Below, one piece after another: positions 38,926-48,034 of a DNA stretch of 64,000 nucleotides. The translations under genes and the position numbers were made by a program. Origin of the DNA: Croceibacterium_B sp035470785. GTDB taxonomy: Bacteria; Pseudomonadota; Alphaproteobacteria; Sphingomonadales; Sphingomonadaceae. The stretch's first letter is position 1. Each line of letters begins with the position of its first letter. The DNA lies in assembly GCA_035470785.1 (NCBI GenBank), contig DATIQN010000014.1, forward strand, positions 31,305 through 95,304, in the 5' to 3' direction. A model generated the notes under the pieces. It had not been told where the DNA came from. It saw only the letters and a list, made by a program, of their open reading frames with translations, and made no database searches.

Positions 38926-39332
38926 GGCTGGTCGCCGCCCGGCTCGAACGAGGCCATCAGCTGTTTCCAGCGGCCGGCGGCCGCGCGCAGCGCTACGACC
39001 GCTATGCCCAGCCAGATTGCGACCACGACTCTGGTTGCACCCCATCCGCCGAGCGAAGGCGTGAGCGCGAAGATCAGCCCGATGGTCAGCCCGATCAGCG
39101 CCATCCAAGCGAACATGAGGCCGAGCAGCAAGTAGAGCGCCACGCCCTTCGCGCGATCGCCGATGAACAGCGCGCGAGTCTTCTGGAAGTTGAGCTCGGC
39201 CTCGAGGTAAGTCCTACCGTCCTCGATGAGGACCTCGACATCGTCGATCAGCGAGCGGTTCTCGGCTGCTTCGTCGATAGCGTCGCTTTGGTCGGACGTG
39301 CCGGCGGGCGCAATCTCCTCGACATCGGACAC
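38922..39332 (-). CDS. Phage holin family (DUF1469-like) membrane protein
   Basis: A 136-residue inner-membrane protein of the 'phage holin family' (PF07332/DUF1469 type). Despite the name it is a chromosomal, non-phage family in proteobacteria. An acidic N-terminus is followed by a helix (DDVEVLIEDGRTYLEAEL) and two membrane segments (YLLLGLMFAWMALIGLTIGL and VVAIWLGIAVVALRAA). Function unknown; co-occurs with DUF883-like genes, as it does here. Confidence 0.82.
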   Translation of the reverse strand: MSDVEEIAPAGTSDQSDAIDEAAENRSLIDDVEVLIEDGRTYLEAELNFQKTRALFIGDRAKGVALYLLLGLMFAWMALIGLTIGLIFALTPSLGGWGATRVVVAIWLGIAVVALRAAAGRWKQLMASFEPGGDQP

Positions 39333-39372
39333 TCGGCGTCGTCCTCCCTACGCCTGCGGCTAGTTGGGCTGC

Positions 39373-39933
39373 TTAACGCCGCCGAAACAGACGCGCAAAG
39401 AAGAACCCGGCAAGCGCGGCGAGGCCGACGGCGGTGCCGGGGCTCTTGCGTACAAACTCGCGGGCATCCTCACCCAGTTCCTCGACGCTCTTGTTGTCGA
39501 GCTTGGCCGCAGTTTCCTGCAAACCGCGCGCGGCGTTGCGGGCGTAGTCGCCGTAGCGAGTGCCGAACTTGTCATCGAGCGTGGCGGCGTTCTCCGCGAC
39601 GACCTTGCCGAGGCTGGCGAGCGCGTCGCTCGCCTTTTCCTTGCCGTCGCGCGCCAGGTCGCCCGCCTTGGCCTTGGCCTGGCCGGCGTAATCGTCGCTG
39701 CGAGTCAGGGCCTGGCTGCGGTAGGAACCGGCCCGCTCCTTGGCCTCGGCGCCGAGCGCGGCGGCGCCCGCACGTGCCTCTTCGAGGGCGGCATTGAAGC
39801 GAGACTTCGCTTCAGCGGTGTTGCCTTTCGAAGCAGCCGGCTTGCGCGCCACAGCCATCTTCTTTGCGGCGGTCGACTTCTTCGCGGTCGTGCGCTTACC
39901 GGTCTTCGGAGTAGTGCTCGCGGCGTCTGCCAT
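39373..39933 (-). CDS. DUF883-like helical protein with basic N-terminus
   Basis: A 186-residue protein. Residues 1-40 are rich in Lys, Ala and Thr, resembling histone H1-like tails (KKSTAAKKMAVARKPAASK); the middle is a long Ala/Glu/Lys helix, and the C-terminus has a conserved ending FVRKSPGTAVGLAALAGFFFARLFRRR-like glycine-rich membrane segment typical of DUF883. A GAAAGGG site lies seven bases upstream of the chosen ATG. Likely tethers nucleic acid or ribosomes to the membrane, by analogy only. Confidence 0.74.
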   Translation of the reverse strand: MADAASTTPKTGKRTTAKKSTAAKKMAVARKPAASKGNTAEAKSRFNAALEEARAGAAALGAEAKERAGSYRSQALTRSDDYAGQAKAKAGDLARDGKEKASDALASLGKVVAENAATLDDKFGTRYGDYARNAARGLQETAAKLDNKSVEELGEDAREFVRKSPGTAVGLAALAGFFFARLFRRR

Positions 39934-40115
39934 CTGAAAGCCCTTTCGTTCTGCATCGGCCAAGGCCGTGTCGCCGGCCGGATAAGGAATGTCCGGCAGG
40001 CCGTTGTCAATCCGAACGCGACTTGCACCGCGATGTTCCGCAGTTTAGGCGCCGCCCGTTGATCGTGACATGGGTAGTGTCATAGTCGATTGCAACACCG
40101 CCGGGAGGCCAATGA

Positions 40116-41402
40116 ATGACCGCGATCATCGACATCCACGGGCGCGAAATCCTCGACAGCCGGGGCAACCCGACGGTCGAGGTGGACGTGCTGCTCGAAG
40201 ACGGCAGCTTCGGGCGGGCGGCGGTACCCTCGGGTGCTTCGACCGGCGCGCACGAAGCGGTCGAGCTGCGCGACGGCGACAAGGGGCGTTACCTCGGCAA
40301 AGGCGTGCTCAAGGCGGTCGATGCGGTCAACGGCTCGCTCGCCGACACGCTGCTCGGCGTCGATGCCGAGGACCAGCGCGAGATCGACCTGGCGATGATC
40401 GCGCTCGACGGCAGCGACAACAAAAGCAAGCTCGGGGCCAACGCGATCCTCGGCGTCAGTCTCGCGGTGGCCAAGGCCGCTGCCGACGCGCGCGGCCTGC
40501 CGCTCTATTCCTATGTCGGCGGGGTCTCGGCGCACGTGCTGCCGGTGCCGATGATGAACATCATCAATGGCGGCGAGCACGCCGACAACCCGATCGACTT
40601 CCAGGAATTCATGATCATGCCGGTCGGCGCGCCGACGCTGGCGGAGGCCGTGCGCTGGGGCTCGGAAGTATTCCACACGCTGAAGAGAGGCCTGCACGAC
40701 AAGGGCCTCGCCACCGCGGTCGGCGACGAAGGCGGCTTCGCGCCCGATCTGGCCAGCACGCGCGCCGCGCTCGACTTCATCATGGCCTCGATCGAGCAGG
40801 CCGGATTCAAGCCGGGCGAAGACATCGCACTGGCGCTGGACCCGGCGGCGAGCGAGTTCTTCAAGGGCGGCAAATACGAGATCAGCGGCGAGGGCCTGTC
40901 GCTCTCGCCCGTGCAGATGGCCGATTACCTCGCGGACTTGTGCGGCGCCTATCCCATCCGCTCGATCGAGGACGGCCTGGCCGAGGACGATTTCGAAGGC
41001 TGGAAAGCCGCGACCGACACGCTCGGCGGCCGCATCCAGCTGGTCGGCGACGACTTGTTCGTGACCAATCCGAAGCGCCTCGCGATGGGCATCGAAAAGG
41101 GCCTCGCCAATTCGCTGCTCGTAAAGGTCAACCAGATCGGCACGTTGACCGAAACGCTCGAAGCGATTTCGATGGCCCACCGTGCTGGCTACACCGCCGT
41201 GATGAGCCATCGCTCGGGCGAAACCGAGGATTCGACGATCGCCGATCTCGCAGTCGCGACCAATTGCGGGCAGATCAAGACCGGCTCGCTCGCGCGCTCG
41301 GACCGCCTCGCCAAGTACAACCAGCTCATCCGCATTGAAGAAGAGCTCGGCGACAGCGCAATCTATGCCGGTAAGGGCTGCTTCGGGCGTCTCGCGGGCT
41401 AA
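40116..41402 (+). CDS. eno: Enolase
   Basis: Glycolytic enzyme converting 2-phosphoglycerate to phosphoenolpyruvate; also a degradosome partner in many bacteria. The 428-residue protein has ILDSRGNPTVEVD near residue 12, the metal-binding and catalytic SIEDGLAEDDF, and the signature MSHRSGETEDSTIADLAV. Preceded by GGGAGG, about eight bases upstream. Single gene, with a HAD-like lipoprotein gene following on the same strand. Confidence 0.98.
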   Translation: MTAIIDIHGREILDSRGNPTVEVDVLLEDGSFGRAAVPSGASTGAHEAVELRDGDKGRYLGKGVLKAVDAVNGSLADTLLGVDAEDQREIDLAMIALDGSDNKSKLGANAILGVSLAVAKAAADARGLPLYSYVGGVSAHVLPVPMMNIINGGEHADNPIDFQEFMIMPVGAPTLAEAVRWGSEVFHTLKRGLHDKGLATAVGDEGGFAPDLASTRAALDFIMASIEQAGFKPGEDIALALDPAASEFFKGGKYEISGEGLSLSPVQMADYLADLCGAYPIRSIEDGLAEDDFEGWKAATDTLGGRIQLVGDDLFVTNPKRLAMGIEKGLANSLLVKVNQIGTLTETLEAISMAHRAGYTAVMSHRSGETEDSTIADLAVATNCGQIKTGSLARSDRLAKYNQLIRIEEELGDSAIYAGKGCFGRLAG

Positions 41403-41412
41403 CGTCGGCTTG

Positions 41413-42276
41413 GTGAGGTCCAGCACGCCACCTGCTACGAGGTGGCTGGCGCTGGCGCTGCTCCCGGCACTGGCCGGCTGTGCGGCGGCAGCGGCACTGC
41501 CGCTGGTTGCCGGGGGCTCACTGTGGGCCGGAAGCAGGCCGCACGTCCGGGCCGCCACTGCGGCGCCGGCCAAGCCAAAGCGGGCCGCGCGCCATTCGTC
41601 GAAAGGCAACGTGGCCCCCGCGAAGACGCCAAAGGTTGACGTGGATTCGTTGAAGGAGCTGCCGCCGCCCAGCGCAGCAGCAGCGCCTGCTGTAGTGGAC
41701 CCGTGGCGGCGCTTCTTCGCCTATGCGATCGACAAGAGCCGGCCCGAACAAGCTGCGGTCAGCGCAGGGCGGTCTGCCCTGCTGAAGGAAGATCCCGCGC
41801 TCGATGAGCCGCAACGGCGCGATTGCACGGCGTCGGCGTCGGCGGTTGTGATCGATCTCGACGATGGGCCGGATGCTTTTTTGCCGGAGCGCCTGGCTGC
41901 CGCGCCGGCCGGGGTGGCCGCGGGCCTGACGCATGTGCGCGATGCCGGCGTCGTTGTGCTGTGGATCAGCCAACTGCCGGAGGCGCGTGCAGCCGACGTT
42001 GCTCGCGCCTTGAGCACGTCGGGCCTCGATCCGCTCGGGCAGGACCAGTTGCTGCTTCTCAGGCGCACCCAGGACCGCAAGCAGCTGTTGCGCGAAGACG
42101 CCAGCGACGACGTCTGCATCGTCGCCATCGCTGGGGACCGGCGCAGCGACTTTGACGAGCTGTTCGATTACCTGCGCCACCCGGACAGCGCCGCCGGGCT
42201 CGACGCGATGCTGGGTGACGGATGGTTCCTGGTTCCCGCGCTCACAAGCCCGGCCACTCCTTCGACCGAGCGCTGA
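41413..42276 (+). CDS. Lipoprotein with a HAD-phosphatase-like domain
   Basis: A 287-residue protein if translated from the GTG at 41413; no convincing ribosome site was found, and a TTG at 41410 is equally possible. The signal ends in the lipobox LLPALAGC. After a Pro/Ala-rich linker, VVIDLDDGPDAFLPE resembles the nucleophile motif of class C acid phosphatases (outer-membrane P4 type), VLWISQLPE the second motif, and the segment IVAIAGDRRSDFDELFDYL the last, aspartate-bearing one. Whether the catalytic aspartates are complete is uncertain. The frame extends into the eno 3' end, which is probably chance. Confidence 0.66.
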   Translation: MRSSTPPATRWLALALLPALAGCAAAAALPLVAGGSLWAGSRPHVRAATAAPAKPKRAARHSSKGNVAPAKTPKVDVDSLKELPPPSAAAAPAVVDPWRRFFAYAIDKSRPEQAAVSAGRSALLKEDPALDEPQRRDCTASASAVVIDLDDGPDAFLPERLAAAPAGVAAGLTHVRDAGVVVLWISQLPEARAADVARALSTSGLDPLGQDQLLLLRRTQDRKQLLREDASDDVCIVAIAGDRRSDFDELFDYLRHPDSAAGLDAMLGDGWFLVPALTSPATPSTER

Positions 42277-42380
42277 GCCCGCTCGACAAGCGTTCGTTGC
42301 AAGGCCCGAAGTGCGCGCCTATGTGGTTGCGTTTGTAACTTCATGCGCGGTCCACGCGCACTCGGACTGGAGGCTTGTCC

Positions 42381-44465
42381 ATGAATTCCCGCCTTATCAT
42401 CGCGCTGCTGCTCGGTACTGCGACCGTCGCGCTCGGACCCATTGCGTGCAAGCAGGTCGGGACGGAAGCCGCGGCGACGCCGACCGCCGGCACCGACCTC
42501 GGCATCCAGAAGGCGTGGATGGACACCAGCGCCAAGCCGGGCGACGACTGGTACGAATATGCCAACGGGCAGTGGCTGAAGAACACCCAGATCCCCGCCG
42601 ACCGTGCGAGCATCGGTGGCTTCTGGATCGCCAACGAGAAGACCGAAGCCCAGGTCGGCACGCTGATTTCCGACATCCTCAAGTCGACCCCGGCCGCCGG
42701 TTCCAATGAGGCCAAGATCAAGGAATTCTACAACGCGTACATGAATACGCAGGCGATCGACGCCGCCGGGATGCAACCAATCCAGGCCGACCTCGCGAAG
42801 TTCGACGCGATTGCCGATAAGAAGCAGCTTTCGACCGTGCTCGGGAGCCAGATGCGCGCCGACGTCGATCCGCTCAACGCGACGAATTTCCAGACCGAAA
42901 ACCTGTTCGGCGTGTTCGTCACCCAGGCGCTCAAGGGCGGCGAAGTGGTGCCGTACATCCTGCAAGGCGGCATCGGCATGCCCGAGCGCGAATATTTCCT
43001 CTCGTCCGACCCCAAGATGGTCGAGTTGCGGACAGCCTATCGTCAGTACATCGAGGACTTGCTCACCGACGCCGGGATCGCCGACGCCAAGGCCAAGGCG
43101 CAGAAGGTCTACGATCTCGAGATGAAGATTGCCAAGGCGCACCAGCCGCGCGAAGACAGCGAGAACTGGAAGATAGCCTCGGGGCTGTGGAGCCAGGCGG
43201 ACTTCGCCAGCAAGGCGCCGGGCATCGACTGGCCGTCGTTCTTCCAGGCGGCGCAGCTGAGCGGCGCGAAGACATTGGACGCCTATCACCCGACGGCGAT
43301 CACCCGGCTTTCGGCGCTGGTCGCCTCCGAGCCGCTCGACGCGTGGAAGGACTGGCTGGTGTTCCACCAGATCAATTCCAACACCAACGTCCTGCCGAGC
43401 AAGCTCGATGCCTTGAGCTTCGCGTTCTACGGCACCAAGCTCAGCGGCACCGAGAGGCAGCGCCCGCGTGACAAGCGCGCGCTCAATTCGGTCAACGCCA
43501 ACCTCGGCGACGCGCTCGGCAAGCTATACACCGACCGCTATTTCCCGGCGGCGGACAAGGCGCGGATCAAGGGCATGGTCACCAACATCAAGGCGGCCTT
43601 CGTCAAGCGTATCGACGCGCTCGACTGGATGGCGCCATCGACCAAGGCGGAAGCCAAGAAGAAGGTCGAAACGATGGAGGTCGGCGTCGGCTATCCCGAC
43701 ACCTGGAAGGACTATTCCGCGCTCCAGGTCGATCCGAGCAACGCCTATGCCAACCAGCAGGCCGGCACCTTGCTCCACTACAAGCAACAGCTGGCCAAGA
43801 TCGGCAAGCCGATGGACCGCCGCGAGTGGTGGATGAACGCGCAGCTGGTCAACGCGGTCAACCTGCCGGTGCAGAACGCGCTAAACTTCCCCGCCGCGAT
43901 CATGCAGCCGCCGTTCTACGATCCGAAGGCCGATGACGCCTTCAACTACGGCGCGATCGGATCGGTCATCGGCCACGAGATCAGCCACAGCTTCGACAAT
44001 AACGGCGCCGAGTTCGATTCCACCGGCGCCATGCGCAACTGGTGGACCGACTCCGACAAGAAGCACTTCCAGGCTGCCGGCAAGGCGCTGGCCGATCAGT
44101 TCGACCAGTACGAGCCGTTCCCCGGCCTGCACGTGAAGGGCGCGTTGACGCTGGGCGAAAACATCGCCGACGTCGCCGGCCTGGCTGCGGCCTACGAGGC
44201 CTATCACGCTTCGCTGGGCGGCAAGCCCGCGCCGGCGATCGATGGCATGACCGCCGACCAGCGCTTCTATCTCGCATTCGGCCAAGTGTGGGCGGCAAAG
44301 ACTCGCGAAGCGGCTGAGCGCCAGCAGATCGCCACCGACGGTCACGCGCCGGACGAGTATCGCGCGCTGACCGTGCGCAACCAGGATCCGTGGTACGCTG
44401 CCTTCGGCATCAAGCCGGGCGACAAGCTCTATCTCGCGCCCAACAAGCGCGTGAAAGTCTGGTAA
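42381..44465 (+). CDS. M13 family zinc metallopeptidase
   Basis: A 694-residue neprilysin/PepO-like peptidase probably working on short peptides in the periplasm. It starts with a signal sequence containing PIAC, which may be a lipidation site although proline at -3 is atypical. The N-terminal M13 domain opens with KPGDDWYEYANGQWL. The zinc site GHEISHSFDNNGAEFD near residue 530 has HExxH, and ENIADVAG supplies the third ligand. GGAGG lies eight bases upstream of the ATG. Confidence 0.92.
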   Translation: MNSRLIIALLLGTATVALGPIACKQVGTEAAATPTAGTDLGIQKAWMDTSAKPGDDWYEYANGQWLKNTQIPADRASIGGFWIANEKTEAQVGTLISDILKSTPAAGSNEAKIKEFYNAYMNTQAIDAAGMQPIQADLAKFDAIADKKQLSTVLGSQMRADVDPLNATNFQTENLFGVFVTQALKGGEVVPYILQGGIGMPEREYFLSSDPKMVELRTAYRQYIEDLLTDAGIADAKAKAQKVYDLEMKIAKAHQPREDSENWKIASGLWSQADFASKAPGIDWPSFFQAAQLSGAKTLDAYHPTAITRLSALVASEPLDAWKDWLVFHQINSNTNVLPSKLDALSFAFYGTKLSGTERQRPRDKRALNSVNANLGDALGKLYTDRYFPAADKARIKGMVTNIKAAFVKRIDALDWMAPSTKAEAKKKVETMEVGVGYPDTWKDYSALQVDPSNAYANQQAGTLLHYKQQLAKIGKPMDRREWWMNAQLVNAVNLPVQNALNFPAAIMQPPFYDPKADDAFNYGAIGSVIGHEISHSFDNNGAEFDSTGAMRNWWTDSDKKHFQAAGKALADQFDQYEPFPGLHVKGALTLGENIADVAGLAAAYEAYHASLGGKPAPAIDGMTADQRFYLAFGQVWAAKTREAAERQQIATDGHAPDEYRALTVRNQDPWYAAFGIKPGDKLYLAPNKRVKVW

Positions 44466-44574
44466 ACGCCGGCGGCCAACCCTGCCGGAGACCCTCGGAA
44501 CATTCGCGGGTTTCGTGAGCGCGCGCGGATGCTATGCCGCGCGCACGGTTCGGGCAGCGAAGGGAAGGGGGCTC

Positions 44575-45855
44575 GTGCAGCAAACTCGCGACCTGCTTCT
44601 CGGCACTTCGTTCGCCTTGCCCTTGCTGGCCGCCGTTGCCGCCGGCTTGCTGATCGGCATCGAACGCGGCTGGCGCCAGCGCGACGAGGCTGACGGCACG
44701 CGCGTCGCCGGCGTGCGCACGTTCACGCTGATCGGTGGTTCGGGCGGGCTCGTTGGAGTGATCGCCCGCTCGCTCTCGCCGCTGGTCGCGGCGGTCGTGG
44801 CGGCGGGTATCACGGTGGGTCTGTTGATCGCCTTTATGCGCCCTCCGGCAGATCCCGAGCAACGCGATGCGACGACGATGGTCGCGGCGTTTGGCGCGCT
44901 GCTTCTGGGCGTGCTGGCAGGCGCGGGACAGCCGGCGCTGGCGGTCGCCGGAGCCGCGCTGGCGACCCTGGTGCTGGCCACACGCGAGCAGGCTCACAAG
45001 CTGGTCGACGCGCTGACCGCGCGGGAACTCCAGTCACTCGCCCGGTTTGCCGTCATCTCGGGGGCGATCTTGCCGTTCCTGCCAGATCGGGACATGGGTC
45101 CCTACGACGCGTGGAACCCGTTCCAGCTATGGCTCGTGGTCGTGTTCATCACCGGCTTTTCGGTGATAGCCTACATCGCCAATCGAGTGGTCGGGGAAAA
45201 GAAGGGAATCATCGCCACGGCCGTGATCGGCGGCACCTATTCCTCGACCGCGGTGACGGCGGCGCTCTCGGTCAAGCTGCGCGACGGCGAGCCGGGGCCG
45301 CTGACCACGGGGATCGTGCTTGCCAGCGCCGTAATGTATTTGCGAGTGGCTCTGCTGGCCGTGGTGCTCGCGCCATCCGTGGCTCTGCCCTTGGCCATCC
45401 TGCTCGCGCCCGCTACCATCGTCGCGTGGATAGCCGCCGCGATCGCCTGGCGCTTCGACTCGCGCGCGGCGGCGCTCAAGGAGCGCGCGCCGGGCGAACC
45501 GTTTCGCGTCCTGCCGGCACTCGCCTTCCTCGTCGCGGTGGCTGGAACAGCGCTGCTGGTTCGTTGGGCACAGGCCGACATGGGCGAGATGGCCGCTGCC
45601 TGGTCGCTCTTCGTAGCCGGAAGCTTCAATGTCGATACGGCGCTCGTCTCTCTTGCGGGCCTGCCCACGGGCGCCATCGCGCCGCGGTTGGCCGCGTTGG
45701 CGCTGGTGGGAACGGTTGCGGTCAACATGGCCTTCAAGATCGGCGTGGCGATCGCCAACGCGCGCTGGTCGGGCGGCCGCAACGCCGCGCTGGCCCTGCT
45801 GGCCAGCGAGGTAGTGCTGGTTGGGACATTGGGGGTCGGATTGTTTGCTCGGTAG
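44575..45855 (+). CDS. MgtC/SapB-DUF4010 membrane protein
   Basis: A 426-residue inner-membrane protein. An N-terminal MgtC/SapB-like part (LLIGIERGWRQRDE, then GVRTFTLIGGSGGLVG) is followed by a C-terminal DUF4010 part with GTYSSTAVTAALSVK. Around 12 hydrophobic segments. The GTG at 44575 follows GGGAAGGGGG and is preferred over another GTG 20 codons upstream. Function unknown; MgtC itself modulates ATP synthase and magnesium response, but DUF4010 proteins are uncharacterised. Confidence 0.85.
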   Translation: MQQTRDLLLGTSFALPLLAAVAAGLLIGIERGWRQRDEADGTRVAGVRTFTLIGGSGGLVGVIARSLSPLVAAVVAAGITVGLLIAFMRPPADPEQRDATTMVAAFGALLLGVLAGAGQPALAVAGAALATLVLATREQAHKLVDALTARELQSLARFAVISGAILPFLPDRDMGPYDAWNPFQLWLVVVFITGFSVIAYIANRVVGEKKGIIATAVIGGTYSSTAVTAALSVKLRDGEPGPLTTGIVLASAVMYLRVALLAVVLAPSVALPLAILLAPATIVAWIAAAIAWRFDSRAAALKERAPGEPFRVLPALAFLVAVAGTALLVRWAQADMGEMAAAWSLFVAGSFNVDTALVSLAGLPTGAIAPRLAALALVGTVAVNMAFKIGVAIANARWSGGRNAALALLASEVVLVGTLGVGLFAR

Positions 45856-45870
45856 GATCGGCAGCCAAGG

Positions 45871-46181
45871 TTAGACGGCTTCTTCGATTTCGACTTGCCG
45901 CTCGATACGCTCGGCCGCCTTCTCCACCCGCTCGATGACTTTCTTTCTTTTCGGGTTGAGCAAGTAATGCCACACGCCCAGGCGTTGATCACCAGCAGGA
46001 TGGCGTTCATCGCCGCGATCGGCAACGCATCGCTGATCAGTCCTGAGACGACCCACATCAGCGCCACGACGCAGAACAGCACGAAGCCCGCGCCCGTGAC
46101 CTTGCGCCTGCAGTCGGCCGCGACGAGGGCCGCGGCGAGCATCGTTCCGATCGCGGCTATCCATTCAAGTGGCCCGTTCAC
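45871..46181 (-). pseudogene. Frameshifted small membrane protein gene
   Basis: The minus-strand frame from 46181 reads MNGPLEWIAAIGTMLAAALV, with three hydrophobic stretches, to LLVINAW, and then leaves any sensible sequence. A second frame picks up at GVWHYLLNPKRKKVIERVEK and continues with a charged helical tail to a stop at 45871. Joining them needs one more G in the GGG run at 45977-45979, which would give an intact protein of about 103 residues. Either a true one-base deletion or a sequencing error. It resembles other small inner-membrane proteins with helical tails; function unknown. Confidence 0.72.
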
Positions 46182-46206
46182 GGACCGCTCAGCGAATGTG
46201 ACTGGA

Positions 46207-47853
46207 TCAGGTTCCAGCGATCTTGCGCGCCAGGGCGGGGGTATCGCTGGCGGTCTCCGAAGCGTTCAGGCCGAGCGCGGCCCATTGGCTGCCGAAGCCG
46301 AGGATGACTTCCTTTGCCGACAGCTCGTTCCCGAAAAGCCAGCCCTGGGCGTCGGAACATCCGAGATCGATGAGCCTCGAGCGCAAGGACTCAGCCTCCA
46401 CGCCTTCGGCCGTGATCGGCAGCTTGAGCCCTTTCCCAAGTGTGGCAAGCGCGTCGACCAGCGCGTCGCTCTTTTGCTCGTCAAGCATCGCGGCAATAAA
46501 TTCGCGATCGATCTTGATTCGATCAAACGGCAGCGATGGAAGGTGAGTAAGCGAGGCGTACCCGGTACCGAAATCGTCGACGCAGATGCTGATCCCGGCG
46601 TTCTTCAAGCTGGTGATGGTGGAAAGAGCGATGTCGAGGTCCTCGAGCAGGCTGCGCTCCATGATCTCGAGTTCGAGCCGGGCCGGGGGGAAGCCGGTGA
46701 GCGACAGCACTTTCATGATGCGCTGCGCGATCAACGGGTCGGCGAATTGCACTGGCGACACGTTGACGGCGATCTTCAGGCGCCCCGGCCACGAGCGGGC
46801 GATCGTGAGTGCTTCCTGCATGACCCCCAGTGACAGGTCCGAGATCATCCCGGTCTTTTCCGCCATGGCAATGAATTCGGAAGGCTCTAGAATGCCCTTT
46901 GTGGGGTGCTTCCACCGGGCCAGCACTTCGAAAGCGGTTACTTCGCCTGATACCAGGTCGATTATCGGCTGGAAGAAAGGCATGAACTGCCCGCTAGCGA
47001 TTCCTTCGCGAATATCGGCTTCGAGCTTATCGAGCCGGTCCATCTCCATCGCCATGGCCACATCGAAGAAAGCCCAGCGGCGGCGCCCGAGGCGCTTCGC
47101 CTCGTACATCGCGATATCGGCTCGCCTGAGAAGCGACGAGCCGTCCCGGCAGTGCTTGTCCAACGTCGCGATCCCGATCGACACGCCGATGGCGGTCTGG
47201 GAGTTGCCGACACGGATTTGCCGGTTCGTCGATTCTATCAAGCCGTCCGCGATCGCGGTGAGCGCCTTCTTCTGCGCCCATGAACCTTGCAGCAGCACCG
47301 CGAACTCGTCGCCGCCCAGGCGAACGCAGTGGGCATCTGCCGGGCACGCTTCTGCGATCCGGGCACCGATTACACGCAACAGCTCGTCTCCGGCGGCATG
47401 CCCGAAGAGGTCGTTGATCTTCTTGAACCTGTCGAGGTCGACCAGGATCAGCGCCGTCGCGGGCGATTTGCCTATTTCGATGCCGTCGAGCAGTTCATTG
47501 AACCACCGGCGATTGTGGATCCCTGTTACCTCGTCGAAGTAAGCCAGTTGGTAGGCCCGCTGCTCGGCCACGTCGCGCTGCCTCGAAACTTGCCGCAACT
47601 GGGCCGAACGCCGCCAGGCGAACAAGATCAGTGCGATGTTCAGAAGAAACGCGACGATTTGCTCGCGCGGAATCGGGCCTCCACCTGCGCCTCGCGTCAG
47701 AAGCGCCGGCAGTATCTGGCTTCCCGATACTGTAAAGACGCCAATGGCGAACAGGGCGACCGTCCGGGTAATCCAACGTGTATCACTGGAGGACTTTGGA
47801 GCCGTTACGGATACAAAGTCGGTGACCGCCGCACTTGGCACTGTCTGATCCAT
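46207..47853 (-). CDS. Diguanylate cyclase/phosphodiesterase (GGDEF-EAL)
   Basis: A 548-residue cyclic-di-GMP enzyme. Two membrane segments in the first 90 residues are followed by a GGDEF domain with an intact VRLGGDEFAVLL, but no RxxD inhibitory site upstream, and an EAL domain from about residue 280. The EAL motif reads EVL (FEVLARWKHP), while later catalytic segments VDDFGTGYAS and EGVE are present, so phosphodiesterase activity is likely. Which activity dominates cannot be told. A possible hairpin covers its ribosome-binding region. Confidence 0.92.
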   Translation of the reverse strand: MDQTVPSAAVTDFVSVTAPKSSSDTRWITRTVALFAIGVFTVSGSQILPALLTRGAGGGPIPREQIVAFLLNIALILFAWRRSAQLRQVSRQRDVAEQRAYQLAYFDEVTGIHNRRWFNELLDGIEIGKSPATALILVDLDRFKKINDLFGHAAGDELLRVIGARIAEACPADAHCVRLGGDEFAVLLQGSWAQKKALTAIADGLIESTNRQIRVGNSQTAIGVSIGIATLDKHCRDGSSLLRRADIAMYEAKRLGRRRWAFFDVAMAMEMDRLDKLEADIREGIASGQFMPFFQPIIDLVSGEVTAFEVLARWKHPTKGILEPSEFIAMAEKTGMISDLSLGVMQEALTIARSWPGRLKIAVNVSPVQFADPLIAQRIMKVLSLTGFPPARLELEIMERSLLEDLDIALSTITSLKNAGISICVDDFGTGYASLTHLPSLPFDRIKIDREFIAAMLDEQKSDALVDALATLGKGLKLPITAEGVEAESLRSRLIDLGCSDAQGWLFGNELSAKEVILGFGSQWAALGLNASETASDTPALARKIAGT

Positions 47854-47863
47854 AGTAGGTACC

Positions 47864-47883
47864 CCCGGTTCAAGCGCACCGGG
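47864..47883 (-). promoter_or_regulatory. Hairpin over the ribosome site of the GGDEF-EAL gene
   Basis: CCCGGT (47864-47869) and ACCGGG (47878-47883) are perfect reverse complements with an eight-base loop. Read on the minus strand, the 3' arm carries the GGG of the purine-rich run GGGGGT that should serve as the ribosome-binding site about 8 bases before the ATG at 47853. The stem could hide that site. Upstream, to about 47960, is an AT-rich stretch suitable for a promoter. Confidence 0.35.
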
Positions 47884-48034
47884 TTACGTATAATCTTCTA
47901 ATAGATATTAAACGCGTGCAAAGATTTGTTCACATTTCATCACATTAAGGGATGCCACGGCTCTCGAGTTTCGCGCGATCGCGGCGATCCAATCCAGCGG
48001 TCCATGCATGGCCGCATGAGCGAGTTGACCCAGA

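Noticed and set aside
38922..39332. Reading the holin-family gene as part of a prophage.
   Set aside because: No integrase, capsid, tail or lysis genes nearby, and this family is commonly chromosomal in proteobacteria.
40080..41609. A 509-codon minus-strand frame and a 422-codon plus-strand frame over eno.
   Set aside because: Both are shadows of enolase; neither has a ribosome site or recognisable motif.
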